Positions 8,387 to 19,618 of a stretch of 64,000 bases of DNA are shown piece by piece. The notes below the pieces were generated by a model that worked only from the letters and a program-made list of their open reading frames with translations, had not been told where the DNA came from and did no database searches. Numbering within the stretch: position 1 is the first letter of the stretch; each line of letters begins with the position of its first letter. Location: positions 186,001-250,000 of the forward strand of contig NZ_JALKAA010000003.1 of NCBI RefSeq assembly GCF_024171605.1. Reading direction: 5' to 3'. The DNA comes from Pontibacter sp. HSC-36F09. Its GTDB lineage: Bacteria > Bacteroidota > Bacteroidia > Cytophagales > Hymenobacteraceae. The translations under genes and the position numbers were made by a program.

Positions 8387-10228
8387 TTATTTCTTCAGTT
8401 TCGGGTTGTTGCGGCGCTCCTGCTCTTTTTCAGAGGCGGCACGCATGGCTTCCTGCATACGCTCGGTAAACGACGGGCCTCCCGTTTTCTTCTTGTCTTT
8501 GCGCTTGTCGCGGTTCTCTTCCAGTTTTGCTCTGATCTTGTCCTCGTCCACAAACTTACGCATCAAAGCCATTTGACCAAAGGTCACCATGTTCGACACA
8601 AAGTAGTAGAAAGAAAGCCCTGCCGGGAAGGAGTTAAGCACGAACATGAAGATGATCGGCATCATGTACATGTAGTACTTCATCGGGCCCTGCATCGACA
8701 CATTCATCTGGTTGTTCGACCAGGTATAGAGAATCGTGGAAGCCGTCATCAGCAGCGTGAACATACTCACGTGGTCGCCATAGAACGGAATGGTAAATGG
8801 CAGGTTCACGAACACGTCATACGTCGACAGGTCATCGGCCCACAGGAAAGCCTCCTGACGCAACTCGATCGAGTTCGGGAAGAAGTTGAACATCGCAAAC
8901 AGGATCGGGATCTGCAGCACCATCGGTATACAGCCGCTGAGCGGGTTTACGCCCATCTCGCCGTACAACTTCATGGTTTCCATCTGTGTCTTCTGCATGT
9001 CGCCGTCGTTGCGCTCTTTTATGGCGTCAATCTCCGGCTTCAGCACCTTCATCTTCGCCATCGACATGTGCGACTTGTAGGTAAGCGGCAGCAGGATCAG
9101 CTTAATGTAGAGCACCAGCAGGATGATGATGATACCGTAGTTACCGATGTAGTTCTCCAGGAAGTCGAATGCCGGGATAATGATCCACTTGTTCACATAT
9201 GAGAAGATACCCCAACCCAAGTCCAAGTTCCTGTTGAACTCGTTGCCCATGTGCTTCAGGATCTTGTAATCGTTGGGGCCGAAGTAGAAGGTAAACTCGC
9301 CTTTGCCGCTCAGCAGGTCAGCCGTCGGGATCAGAATCTGGGAGTTCAGCGCTTTTACTACCAAAGAATCAGCCGGATCGGTCACGGACTCCAGTTTAGC
9401 GCCAGCAAAGGTGTTGGTGGCGATAATGCCCGCGGTAAAGAAGTTTTGCTTATTGGCTACCCACTTCATCGGCTCCGAAATGGTTTCCGTCTCAGTGCCT
9501 TCCGAAATAGACAGGTGATCGAAGCTCTCGTCAGCTGTGTAATAATTGATAGTAGACTTGGCCCTGTTCTGAGGCATGTCTTTTTCCAACTGCTTCAACT
9601 GGTCGTTCCAGGTCAGGGTCACGTTCTCACCGCTGATCTGGTTGTTGAGGCCTTTGAAATCCAGTTTGTAGCCTACCTCAAAGCTATTGTCTAACAAGGT
9701 ATAGATTTGGTCGATGGTCTGGCCATTGCCCAGGTCGGCGCGATAGGTGATGGTTTTGGCAGGCACATCGCCCACGTTAACCGTCTGCACTTCCGATGGC
9801 GAAAAAAACAGGTCAGACAGGCGGATGTTCTTGCCGTCATTGGTGGTGAACTGCACATCGGTCTTGCTGCTTTCCTTGTCAAAAAGTACCAGCGTATTGC
9901 CTCTGTAATCTTTGTAATTCTTCAGAACCACTTCCTCTACCTGGCCGCCTTTGCTGTTAAAAGAAACAGTTATGTTCTGGTTTTCGAGTGTGGTGGTGCT
10001 GGCTTCGCCGGTTCCGGCTGCGCTGAAAGTTCCCAGGGCGGCTGCACGGCGCACCTGCGCCAGCGAGTCGTCCTCGACAACAGCAGGCCCCACCTGCACC
10101 TGCTCTACCTTGGCTGTCTGGTCAAATGCCGGAGTGTTGGCTTCTTCGTTCGTACCCGCGAAGAAGAAGGAGTAAGCCAGCAGGAGCACGGCAATCAATC
10201 CAAAGCCAATAGCTTGATTTCTATCCAT
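8387..10228 (-). CDS. yidC: Membrane protein insertase YidC
   Basis: Inner-membrane insertase (Oxa1 superfamily) that integrates membrane proteins alone or with SecYEG. The protein has 613 residues. It has an N-terminal transmembrane helix (residues 5-23, AIGFGLIAVLLLAYSFFFAG), a large periplasmic beta-sandwich domain (about 60-335), then the conserved five-helix core beginning near IPAFDFLENYIGNYGIII and including MGVNPLSGCIPMVLQIPILFAMF and PAGLSFYYFVSNMVTFGQ. The C-terminal tail is rich in Lys and Arg, as expected for a ribosome-contacting tail. It lies 34 bases downstream of pyrG, probably in one operon. Confidence 0.97.
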   Translation of the reverse strand: MDRNQAIGFGLIAVLLLAYSFFFAGTNEEANTPAFDQTAKVEQVQVGPAVVEDDSLAQVRRAAALGTFSAAGTGEASTTTLENQNITVSFNSKGGQVEEVVLKNYKDYRGNTLVLFDKESSKTDVQFTTNDGKNIRLSDLFFSPSEVQTVNVGDVPAKTITYRADLGNGQTIDQIYTLLDNSFEVGYKLDFKGLNNQISGENVTLTWNDQLKQLEKDMPQNRAKSTINYYTADESFDHLSISEGTETETISEPMKWVANKQNFFTAGIIATNTFAGAKLESVTDPADSLVVKALNSQILIPTADLLSGKGEFTFYFGPNDYKILKHMGNEFNRNLDLGWGIFSYVNKWIIIPAFDFLENYIGNYGIIIILLVLYIKLILLPLTYKSHMSMAKMKVLKPEIDAIKERNDGDMQKTQMETMKLYGEMGVNPLSGCIPMVLQIPILFAMFNFFPNSIELRQEAFLWADDLSTYDVFVNLPFTIPFYGDHVSMFTLLMTASTILYTWSNNQMNVSMQGPMKYYMYMMPIIFMFVLNSFPAGLSFYYFVSNMVTFGQMALMRKFVDEDKIRAKLEENRDKRKDKKKTGGPSFTERMQEAMRAASEKEQERRNNPKLKK

Positions 10229-10262
10229 CTAATGAAAATAAATAATGTGTTTAGGTTAATGC

Positions 10263-11879
<1,617 letters not shown>

Positions 11880-11901
11880 TTAGGTTAAACTTTATGGGCT
11901 A

Positions 11902-11909
11902 CAAAGGTA
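11902..11909 (-). promoter_or_regulatory. -7 element for pyrG-yidC
   Basis: The minus strand reads TACCTTTG, a match to TAnnTTTG, 26 bases before the pyrG start codon. No TTG is found at the ideal upstream distance. Confidence 0.55.
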
Positions 11910-11997
11910 CAAGATATATTTGATTTTACGGTACGGTACCCCATTGTTCTGTTTTTTGCATAGGATATCTTAGTTAATATTCAACAGAAAGGACAAA

Positions 11998-12031
11998 TAA
12001 AAAGCCCCAGCCAATCTGGCCGGGGCTTTCT
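11998..12031 (-). terminator. Intrinsic terminator after metalloprotease gene
   Basis: AAAGCCCCAGCC / GGCCGGGGCTTT stem located between the end of the metalloprotease gene at 12051 and the pyrG promoter. An A-run at 11997-12003 gives the T tail on the minus strand. Confidence 0.85.
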
Positions 12032-12050
12032 CTATCATAAAACAGGAAAA

Positions 12051-14558
12051 TCAACTTTTTGGGTTCAGGATGTTGTCGATCCGTGCCAGTGCGTCCTGCA
12101 AATGGTACTTCGTCATGCTATCCTTCGTCTTTGGCAAAGTGGCCTTGATCTGGTTGCGCAGAGTGGTCAGTTCGCCACGCACCATCGGACGGATGTCTGA
12201 TTGGGAAACCTTCACCGTCGTAACTCCTGCAAAAGCGCGCGCGCTGGCCGGAACAGATGGTTGCTCTTCTTTCATCAGGAACTCCATGCGATCCAGGTAG
12301 CCGCGCTGCAGGTTGCGGCGGTACATGTCTACGTTCTTGCCGCTTCCGATCTCTGACCACACGCCATTGCGCAGGTCTGCCATCATCTCCGGCAAGGTAT
12401 AGGTTTTGTTGCCCAGTGCCGCCTGCGATTCCAGCAAACGCTGCATACGGCCCGGCTCCAGTACGTTGTTCAGGATATTCACCTGCGCCGTACGAATTCG
12501 CTCCACTGCACCAACTGACTCGATCTTACGCAGGATGTTCTGATCTAGCATCCAGGTTGGTGTAGCGAGGCCCTGCTCGTTGAGGAACTTCATGGCGCGC
12601 TGCTGCTTCTCTTTCGGTACGGCTGCATATACGTCGCCTTTCTGGTCGTAAGTCTTGTAATTTTCGTACACCCCGCCAATGTTAGCCGTTACGTGGCCCA
12701 TGTAGCGGTTCCACTGGCCCAGCACCTGGCTGTACATCTCCTGCAGGTCGTCGTAGTTCTTGTTTTCCTCCTTCGTCCACTCCATCAGGTTTGGCATGAT
12801 GCGCTTCAGGTTCAGGATGCCGTAGTGACTGGCCAGCATGGCGTCATCACCCAGGTCTTCAGTCTGCGAAGAAGGGTCCACGGTGTTGCCTTGCTGACGG
12901 CCGAAGCGGTACATCGGATCGTCTCCCTTTTCCAGTATCCACTGCGACAGTTTGGCTACGTTGTCATAACCGTTCATCTCCGGGAAGTAAGTGTATCCCC
13001 ATTTAACGGAATGCTTGTCATACACGCCTATACCAGGCATCAGAGCCACGCCTTTGTCCTCTGGCTGTGCCACGTAGTTGAAACGGGCATAGTCCATGAT
13101 GGAAGGGGCGGTACCCATTTCTTTGGTAAACTTGGCATCACGCAGTTTTTCTACTGGGAAGGCAGCACTGGAGCCCATGTTGTGCGGCAGACCCAGGGTA
13201 TGGCCTACTTCGTGCGCAGATACAAAACGGATCAGCTCACCCATCACTTCATCTTTAAACTTGATGCTACGGGCATCCGGGTTTACGGCAGCTGTCTGTA
13301 CAAAGTACCAGTTGCGGAGCAGGTTCATCACGTTGTGGTACCAGCCGATGTGGCTTTCCAGAATCTCGCCGGAGCGCGGGTCGTGCACGTTTGGTCCGTA
13401 AGCGTTCTGTGTTTCAGAAGAGAAGTAACGGATTACCGAGTAACGCGCATCTTCAGTGCTAAACTCCGGATCTTCTTCCGGGGTAGGCGCATCTTTGGCG
13501 ATAATTGCATTTTTAAAACCGGCAGCTTCAAACGCTTTGTTCCAGTCCTCTACGCCCTGCTTCAGGTATGGGCGCCACTTCATTGGCGTAGCCGGGTCGA
13601 TGTAGTAAACAATTGGCTTGATCGGCTCTACCAGTTCGCCGCGGGCATAAGCGTCTTTATCTTTTGGCTCCAGTCTCCAGCGTACAATGTAGCGGCGCTT
13701 GGCTGCACGCTGTTCATCGGTGCCATAGTCCGTCTGCGAAAGCGTAAAGTAACCCACGCGCTCGTCAAAGCGACGGGCTGGCATTGGCACTTTCGGTAGC
13801 AGGAGCATAGAGTGGTTCAACTCTACGGTAATGGTACCGGCATTGGAGTTTGCTGGTGGATCAGTCGCTTCGTAGGTCATTAACGAGCGCGCCTCGATGT
13901 TGAGGGGGAAGCTCTTGATGCCCTCTACAAAAGAGCGTTTGTCATCCAGTCGCTTCACTTTATAAGAATCACGCTGGCGCTTGTTCAGACCAAGGGCCTG
14001 CACGTCTTTCGAGAAGAAATCGGTCACCTCTACAACAGAAGCACCGTTGTTGAAGGCTTTTACATCGAAGGCCTGGATAACAGGAGCCAGGTTGGAGTTC
14101 TGTACCGAGTGGAAGATTTCCAGCGTGTCGCTGGCCACGTTCTGGTAAGAGATCAGGCGCAGCAAAATGCGATTGCCTTTCTTCTCCCAACGCAGCATCT
14201 GGCGGTTGAGCTCCTCACCACCGTAGCCGAGGTTGGTAGCTGTTTTCGCGATACGGCTCACCATCAGCATGTCGCGGTTCAGGAGCGTATCCGGAATTTC
14301 GTAGAAGTACTTCTCGTCGATGCGGTGCACCTTGAAAAGTCCTTCGTCCGTCACAGCGTTGGGGGTGATGACACTGGCATAAGGTTTTACTCCGTTGTCG
14401 TCTTTTTTAACTGCCGGGGCAGCCTGTGTTGTGGTGGCTTCCTGCTTGGCTTTTTTCTTCTTCTTTTTTTCCTTGCTTTGGGCGAAGGTAGGAGGTGCTA
14501 TAAGCGCACCAGCCAGAAGCAGTGTAGCCAGCCGGGCATAGCGTACATTTTTGCTCAT
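12051..14558 (-). CDS. Secreted zinc-dependent metalloprotease (DUF5117/DUF4953)
   Basis: 835-residue exported protein with a signal peptide (about residues 1-26) and a lysine-rich linker. It then carries the DUF5118/DUF5117 region (about 60-330) and a DUF4953-type metalloprotease domain with HEVGHTLGLPHNMG near residue 448, a metzincin-like HExxHxxGxxH zinc site. The downstream SIMDYARFNYV may include a Met-turn. Such proteins are common and usually multi-copy in Bacteroidota and presumably act in the periplasm or outside, but substrates are unknown. A related gene with the same architecture lies at 26283-28718. It diverges from the TPR gene across a 313-base interval holding an inverted pair of the AGGTATA motif. 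Confidence 0.88.
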   Translation of the reverse strand: MSKNVRYARLATLLLAGALIAPPTFAQSKEKKKKKKAKQEATTTQAAPAVKKDDNGVKPYASVITPNAVTDEGLFKVHRIDEKYFYEIPDTLLNRDMLMVSRIAKTATNLGYGGEELNRQMLRWEKKGNRILLRLISYQNVASDTLEIFHSVQNSNLAPVIQAFDVKAFNNGASVVEVTDFFSKDVQALGLNKRQRDSYKVKRLDDKRSFVEGIKSFPLNIEARSLMTYEATDPPANSNAGTITVELNHSMLLLPKVPMPARRFDERVGYFTLSQTDYGTDEQRAAKRRYIVRWRLEPKDKDAYARGELVEPIKPIVYYIDPATPMKWRPYLKQGVEDWNKAFEAAGFKNAIIAKDAPTPEEDPEFSTEDARYSVIRYFSSETQNAYGPNVHDPRSGEILESHIGWYHNVMNLLRNWYFVQTAAVNPDARSIKFKDEVMGELIRFVSAHEVGHTLGLPHNMGSSAAFPVEKLRDAKFTKEMGTAPSIMDYARFNYVAQPEDKGVALMPGIGVYDKHSVKWGYTYFPEMNGYDNVAKLSQWILEKGDDPMYRFGRQQGNTVDPSSQTEDLGDDAMLASHYGILNLKRIMPNLMEWTKEENKNYDDLQEMYSQVLGQWNRYMGHVTANIGGVYENYKTYDQKGDVYAAVPKEKQQRAMKFLNEQGLATPTWMLDQNILRKIESVGAVERIRTAQVNILNNVLEPGRMQRLLESQAALGNKTYTLPEMMADLRNGVWSEIGSGKNVDMYRRNLQRGYLDRMEFLMKEEQPSVPASARAFAGVTTVKVSQSDIRPMVRGELTTLRNQIKATLPKTKDSMTKYHLQDALARIDNILNPKS

Positions 14559-14871
14559 AATGGGGTGAAAGATTAGGTAAGTTTTGGATTAGTATTTCGC
14601 AATATACCTGTTTACAGGTATAGCATAAAAGACTAAGCTACTGCAGAATGGTTTAATTAGGTATGCGGGTATAACTTGATTTCCCTATTTTCATCAGAAC
14701 AATGCTATAATACATGAACATATTACAGCAAAACGAGTAAGAAATTAAGATAGGCTATACCTTACGTATACCTTGCCCGAACCCTTCCTATTAAGCATTA
14801 CACAGCTTAATTTCGACGTGTATCGTCCTTGCTTCTGACACTCATTCTTTCCAAAATTACACACTAACAGC
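14559..14871. other. Divergent intergenic region with motif palindrome
   Basis: The 313 bases between two divergent genes contain TATACCTG, four bases, then CAGGTATA at 14603-14622 (a perfect inverted repeat of the iterated motif) and further single motif copies near 14754 and 14767. No canonical -7 element was recognised. Confidence 0.6.
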
Positions 14872-16482
14872 ATGCGAACATCACTTGTTATAGCCATCGT
14901 GTGGTGCATTGTCTTTGCTATACCTAGCCATAAAGCAACCGCACAGGGACATGCCACCAAGCACGGCACCGTGAATTTGAAAACCTCTTGTAGCGAGCAG
15001 GCGCAAAAGCGTTTTGACAATGGCCTGGCGCTCATGCACCACATGATGTATGAGGAGGCAGAACAGGAATTTGCCTCTGCTGCAAAAGTCGCCCCGGATT
15101 GCGGCATGGCGCAATGGGGCGTTGCTATGAGTTACATCCACCCGCTGTGGGGCGAGCGCCCTACCGATGAAAACCTGGCGAAAGGAAAAGCAGCCGTGGA
15201 GAAAGCACAGCTGCAACAGCAGTTGACAGATAAAGAGAAAGCGTACATCAAGGCAGTATCTCTTTTTTATGATAACTGGGAGAAAACCAGTTATGCAGAC
15301 CAACTGAAAGCCTTTGAACAGGGGTATAAGGAAGTGCATGAAGCGTACCCGGATGAAGTGGAGGCGGCCGCTTTTTATGCCTTAGGTCAGCTGGGTACGG
15401 CCCCGAAGACAGATAAGACTTTTGCTAAACAGAAAGAAGCCGGAGCACTTCTGGAGCAACTGCACACCAAAAACCCAGACCATCCGGGATTATTCCATTA
15501 CATTATCCATGCCTATGACAACCCCTTGTTGGCCAACAAAGCCGTTAAAGTGTCGCGGGAATATGAGCGTATAGCCCCGGATGTGCCACATGCCCTGCAC
15601 ATGCCGAGCCATATCTTTGTCCGTTTGGGTCAGTGGACGGACGCCGTGGACTGGAACATCCGCTCAGCCGATGCCGCGCTCCGGCAGTCGCCTAAAGAGG
15701 CGATGTCTACGCATTACCCACATGCCCTGGATTATATGGCGTATGGCTACCTGCAACAGGGGCGTGACAAGAAAGCACAGGAGGTGGTAGACAAAATGAA
15801 GGCTGTCCCTGGCTATACCCCAACCTTCGCGACGGCCTATGCGCTTGCCGCTATACCTGCCCGCCAGGCGCTGGAAAGGGGCAAATGGGCGGAAGCCGCT
15901 GCCTTGCCTGTTCGATCGCCCGAAAGCTTTGCCTGGGACAAATATCCTGCCGCCGAAGCCATTACGCACTTTGCCAGAGGTATAGGAGGCGCCCGTTCCG
16001 GTAACGCAGCGGTGGCGGAAGAGGCGATTGCAGCACTAGGCAAATTGCGGACGCAGTTGAGCGGGGCAGGCGACACCTATTGGGCAGCACAGGCCGAAGC
16101 CCAGCAAATGACAGTGAGCGCATGGCTGGAGTATCAACGTGGGGATAAGAACAAAGCGCTGGCTATGATGCGGGAAGCAGCTGACAAGGAAGATGCCCTG
16201 GACAAACATCCGGTAACACCGGGAGCCGTACTGCCTGCCAGAGAATTGCTCGGGGATATGCTTTTGCTGAACAAAAAACCAGCAGAAGCCATGGTAGCTT
16301 ATGAAGCAAGCCTGAAGGTATCGCCCAAACGGTATAACAGTCTCTACGGTGCGGCTATTTCCGCTGAAAGAGCCAAAGACAAGGAGAAAGCCAGGGCTTA
16401 TTATTTGGAATTACTGAAAATTTCTCCGGAGGCCGATGGGAACCGGCCAAAAAGTTCGCAAGCAAGAAATAAGGCAAACTAA
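14872..16482 (+). CDS. Exported TPR-repeat protein
   Basis: 536 residues with an N-terminal signal peptide (cleavage near ATAQG, residues 20-25). The rest is helical, with several tetratricopeptide-like units, for example QKRFDNGLALMHHMMYEEAE (about 44-63) and EAMVAYEASLKVSPKRYNSL near the C-terminus. Conserved features such as HHMMYEEAEQEF, HPGLFHYIIHAYD and HALHMPSHIFVRLGQW match a widespread Bacteroidota and Proteobacteria TPR family of unknown role. It is probably periplasmic. Its 3' end overlaps the 3' end of dinB on the opposite strand by four bases, and I see no terminator between the two convergent genes. Confidence 0.85.
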   Translation: MRTSLVIAIVWCIVFAIPSHKATAQGHATKHGTVNLKTSCSEQAQKRFDNGLALMHHMMYEEAEQEFASAAKVAPDCGMAQWGVAMSYIHPLWGERPTDENLAKGKAAVEKAQLQQQLTDKEKAYIKAVSLFYDNWEKTSYADQLKAFEQGYKEVHEAYPDEVEAAAFYALGQLGTAPKTDKTFAKQKEAGALLEQLHTKNPDHPGLFHYIIHAYDNPLLANKAVKVSREYERIAPDVPHALHMPSHIFVRLGQWTDAVDWNIRSADAALRQSPKEAMSTHYPHALDYMAYGYLQQGRDKKAQEVVDKMKAVPGYTPTFATAYALAAIPARQALERGKWAEAAALPVRSPESFAWDKYPAAEAITHFARGIGGARSGNAAVAEEAIAALGKLRTQLSGAGDTYWAAQAEAQQMTVSAWLEYQRGDKNKALAMMREAADKEDALDKHPVTPGAVLPARELLGDMLLLNKKPAEAMVAYEASLKVSPKRYNSLYGAAISAERAKDKEKARAYYLELLKISPEADGNRPKSSQARNKAN

Positions 16483-17558
16483 AACTCCAGCGTCAGCTGG
16501 TAGCCTTCCATTTTGTCGTGCTGGTAGAGGAGGGAGGAGGCCGTTATACCTAACAGCCGCACCGGGTATGCCGGCAACTGGGGCGTACGCAGCAAGTCAC
16601 GGGCGATAGTAAAGATGGCGTCAGCCGATTTGATCTCGCCCAGAAAAGTCTTGCTGCGGGTAGTCTGGTTGAAGTCGAAGTATTTGATCTTGACCGTGAT
16701 GGTTTTGGCCGTGGTTTGCAATCGATCCATGTCATGCGCTACTTCCTTGGCCAGCCTTTCCAACTCTGGCAGCATCACTTCCTCTTCGGTCAGGTCCACC
16801 TCAAAGGTGCGCTCAGAGCCGATGGACTTGCGGATGCGGTGCGGCTGCACCTCCCGGTCGTCCTGTGCGCGGGCGATGCGGTAGTAGTAGCGCCCCGTTT
16901 TACCGAAGTGTCGCACCAGTTCTTCTTCGCTTCGTTCACGCAGGTCGGCGCCGGTGAGGATGCCCATACTCTGCAATTTGGCCGCTGTTACTTTCCCGAT
17001 GCCATAGAATTTCTCGATAGCCAGCGCAGCCACTACGTCCTCGGCTTTGTCCGGCGTAATCAGGGTGAAGCCGTTGGGCTTGTTCATGTCCGAGGCGATC
17101 TTGGCCAGAAACTTATTGTAAGAAACCCCAGCAGAGGCGGTCAGGCCGGTTTCTTCCTGAATTTTGGCCCGGATCTCGTTCGCGATAATGGTGGCGGAAG
17201 GCATACCGATCTTGTTTTCGGTCACGTCGAGGTAGGCTTCGTCCAGCGAGAGGGGCTCCACCAGATCGGTATAGGAGTAAAAGATTTCACGGATCTGCCG
17301 TGACACGGCGCTGTATACCTCAAAACGGGGCTTCACAAAAATCAATTGCGGACAACGCTGCGCCGCGATCTTGGAGGCGAGGGCAGAGTGCACGCCATAC
17401 CGGCGGGCCTCGTAACTGGCAGCAGCCACCACACCCCGTGCTCGCGAACCACCCACCGCCACGGGTTTACCGCGCAGTTCCGGGTTGTCGCGCTGCTCTA
17501 CTGAGGCAAAAAAAGCGTCCATGTCGATGTGGATGATCTTGCGGATAGGTGTATGCAT
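16479..17558 (-). CDS. dinB: DNA polymerase IV (Y-family)
   Basis: Error-prone translesion polymerase. The palm domain carries HIDMDAFFASVEQ (first metal-binding Asp, residues 10-22) and SLDEAYLDVTE (second acidic pair, about 103-113). The helix-hairpin-helix region KFYGIGKVTAAKLQSMGI follows at about 180, then the little-finger domain. The length of 359 residues is typical of DinB. No LexA-box search result can be offered: I did not recognise an operator in the roughly 190-base upstream gap, which holds short direct repeats built from GAGTTTAGGAGTT. Confidence 0.96.
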   Translation of the reverse strand: MHTPIRKIIHIDMDAFFASVEQRDNPELRGKPVAVGGSRARGVVAAASYEARRYGVHSALASKIAAQRCPQLIFVKPRFEVYSAVSRQIREIFYSYTDLVEPLSLDEAYLDVTENKIGMPSATIIANEIRAKIQEETGLTASAGVSYNKFLAKIASDMNKPNGFTLITPDKAEDVVAALAIEKFYGIGKVTAAKLQSMGILTGADLRERSEEELVRHFGKTGRYYYRIARAQDDREVQPHRIRKSIGSERTFEVDLTEEEVMLPELERLAKEVAHDMDRLQTTAKTITVKIKYFDFNQTTRSKTFLGEIKSADAIFTIARDLLRTPQLPAYPVRLLGITASSLLYQHDKMEGYQLTLEF

Positions 17559-17748
17559 TAGGATGGGTACAAAGATAATAGTTTAGGAGTTGAAGAGTTT
17601 GAGAGTTTAGGAGTTTATTGTGATTTAAGAATGATATGTCCTATACCTGTGCAGATCTTTTACCGGGTTTTATGCCTGCTTCACGACACGATGGTTCCAA
17701 TTCTAAGGTTGAACACGTACTAGGTATACAGATGCAAAAAAGACAAAT

Positions 17749-18636
17749 ATGACGACACACACGCTGCTGGATTTTATCGGCAACACGCCTTTGGTGGAAT
17801 TGCAACACATCTCACCAAACCCGAAGGTAAAACTACTGGCCAAACTGGAGGGCAATAACCCCGGCGGTAGCGTGAAGGACCGCGCCGCTTATGGCATGAT
17901 CAAAGGGGCGCTGGACAGGGGCGAACTCACCAAAGGTACTCGTCTGATCGAGGCCACCAGCGGCAACACTGGTATAGCACTGGCCATGATCGCACAGCTG
18001 TTCGGGGTTGAAATAGAACTGGTGATGCCTGCCAGCGCGACACCCGAACGTGTAAAAACCATGGAGGCTTACGGGGCGAAAGTAACCTTAACTCCAGCTG
18101 AGGGCTCTATGGAGGCGGCCATCGACTATGTGCGGGAGAAAGAGGCGAAAGGAGGTTACCTGGTGCTCAACCAGTTCGGCAACCCGGACAACTACGCCGC
18201 CCATTACCGCAGCACAGGCCCCGAGATCTGGTGCGACACCGAAGGAGCCGTCACACATTTTGTGTCGGCCATGGGGACAACCGGTACCATTATGGGGGTG
18301 TCGCGCTACCTGAAAGAGCAAAATCCAGCTGTGCAGATCATCGGCACCCAGCCCACGGAAGGTTCTCAGATTCCCGGCATACGGCGCTGGCCGGAAGCAT
18401 ACCTGCCCAAAATTTTCGAACGGGAGCGGGTTGACGGCATACTGGACGTGTCGCAGCAGGAGGCTACCGCCATGAGCCGCCGGCTGGCCCGGGAAGAGGG
18501 GGTGTTTGCCGGTATGAGCAGCGGCGGGGCTGTAGCAGCGGCCATCCGACTGGTCTCTGAGCTCGATAAAGGCGTGGTGGTATGCATCATCTGTGATCGG
18601 GGAGACCGTTACCTATCCTCACAACTGTTTAGCTAA
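17749..18636 (+). CDS. cysM: Cysteine synthase B (O-acetylserine sulfhydrylase)
   Basis: PLP-dependent beta-replacement enzyme making cysteine from O-acetylserine and sulfide. The PLP lysine is in NPGGSVKDRAA (about residue 42) and the substrate-binding loop is EATSGNTGIAL (about 69-79). The PLP-phosphate loop SAMGTTGTIMGVSRYL is at about 173-188. The length of 295 residues and the CysM-like IRRWPEAYLPKIFE stretch favour CysM over CysK. It appears monocistronic; the DJ-1-like gene follows 63 bases later on the same strand and could be cotranscribed. Confidence 0.93.
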   Translation: MTTHTLLDFIGNTPLVELQHISPNPKVKLLAKLEGNNPGGSVKDRAAYGMIKGALDRGELTKGTRLIEATSGNTGIALAMIAQLFGVEIELVMPASATPERVKTMEAYGAKVTLTPAEGSMEAAIDYVREKEAKGGYLVLNQFGNPDNYAAHYRSTGPEIWCDTEGAVTHFVSAMGTTGTIMGVSRYLKEQNPAVQIIGTQPTEGSQIPGIRRWPEAYLPKIFERERVDGILDVSQQEATAMSRRLAREEGVFAGMSSGGAVAAAIRLVSELDKGVVVCIICDRGDRYLSSQLFS

Positions 18637-18699
18637 AACATTGTCCAACTAAATCTGGTTAAAGAGAATGACTCAAGCATCATGTAAACAGCAAGAACT

Positions 18700-19392
18700 A
18701 TGAAAGTATTATTTGTATTGACATCACACGACCAATTAGGCGATACCGGCAAGAAAACCGGTTTCTGGGTAGAGGAGTTTGCCGCCCCTTACTATACCCT
18801 GGCTGACGCTGGGGTGAAAGTGGAGCTTGCCTCTCCGAAAGGAGGTCAGCCACCGATCGACCCGAAAAGCACCGAGAAAGATGCCCAAACCGAGGCGACC
18901 AGGCGCTTTTACGAGGACGACGACCTGCAGCACAAACTTTCCCGTACCAAGAAACTGAGCGAAGTGCGCGCTGACGATTATGATGCCATTTTCTTTCCGG
19001 GCGGCCACGGACCGCTCTGGGACCTTTCCAACGACAGAGATTCCATCCGCCTGATCGAAGACTTTGCAAAGCAGCAAAAGCCAGTAGCAGCGGTTTGTCA
19101 CGGACCGGCTGCCCTGATGCAGGCCAAAGGCCCGGATGGCGAACCCCTGGTAAAGGGCAAAAAAGTGGCTGGCTTTACCAACACTGAGGAGGAGGCTGTG
19201 CAATTGACCGAAGTGGTGCCATTTCTGGTGGAGGACCGCTATCAGGAACTGGGCGGCATCTACTCTAAGGCTGATGACTGGCAGCCATACGTGGTGACTG
19301 ACGGATTGCTGATCACAGGGCAAAATCCGGCTTCTTCGGAGCCAGCTGCAGAAGCTTTGCTTAAAATGCTCAAAAAAGAGAAGGCGGCTTAA
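18700..19392 (+). CDS. DJ-1/PfpI family protein
   Basis: 230-residue class I glutamine-amidotransferase-like protein. The nucleophile elbow is AAVCHGPAAL with Cys133, and FFPGGHGPLWDL at about 98-109 is the other conserved loop. The extended cap with ASPKGGQPPIDPKS places it near the Hsp31/YhbO-type glyoxalase III or deglycase-like subgroup. Whether it degrades methylglyoxal or acts as a chaperone cannot be told from sequence. It is probably cytoplasmic. A terminator follows 40 bases after the stop. Confidence 0.88.
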   Translation: MKVLFVLTSHDQLGDTGKKTGFWVEEFAAPYYTLADAGVKVELASPKGGQPPIDPKSTEKDAQTEATRRFYEDDDLQHKLSRTKKLSEVRADDYDAIFFPGGHGPLWDLSNDRDSIRLIEDFAKQQKPVAAVCHGPAALMQAKGPDGEPLVKGKKVAGFTNTEEEAVQLTEVVPFLVEDRYQELGGIYSKADDWQPYVVTDGLLITGQNPASSEPAAEALLKMLKKEKAA

Positions 19393-19432
19393 GCTCCCAG
19401 ATTTCCGTATACCTGACTATCAGTGTAGCGTG

Positions 19433-19472
19433 AAAATCCCACCCAATCCGATTTGAAACGGTGGGATTTTTA
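19433..19472 (+). terminator. Intrinsic terminator after DJ-1-like gene
   Basis: AAAATCCCACC / GGTGGGATTTT stem with a T-rich tail, positioned 40 bases after the stop codon at 19392. Confidence 0.9.
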
Positions 19473-19618
19473 TGTTAAGTACAGTGTCTAAAGCGTATAC
19501 CTGTCGTTGACTTTAGTTCTTACGGTATGTTTAGCAGTCTCCTAATTTGAAACAAAGGAGGAGATTTTGGGTAATTGATGTATATACATTAATTTGCAAG
19601 TGAACTAGAATTAGCCTT

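Noticed and set aside
8363..9202. 279-residue plus-strand open frame over yidC
   Set aside because: It is antisense to a firmly identified yidC, has His/Val-rich shadow composition and no family motif.
12693..13799. 368-residue plus-strand open frame over the metalloprotease
   Set aside because: Antisense shadow of the zinc protease gene, with biased composition and no start context.
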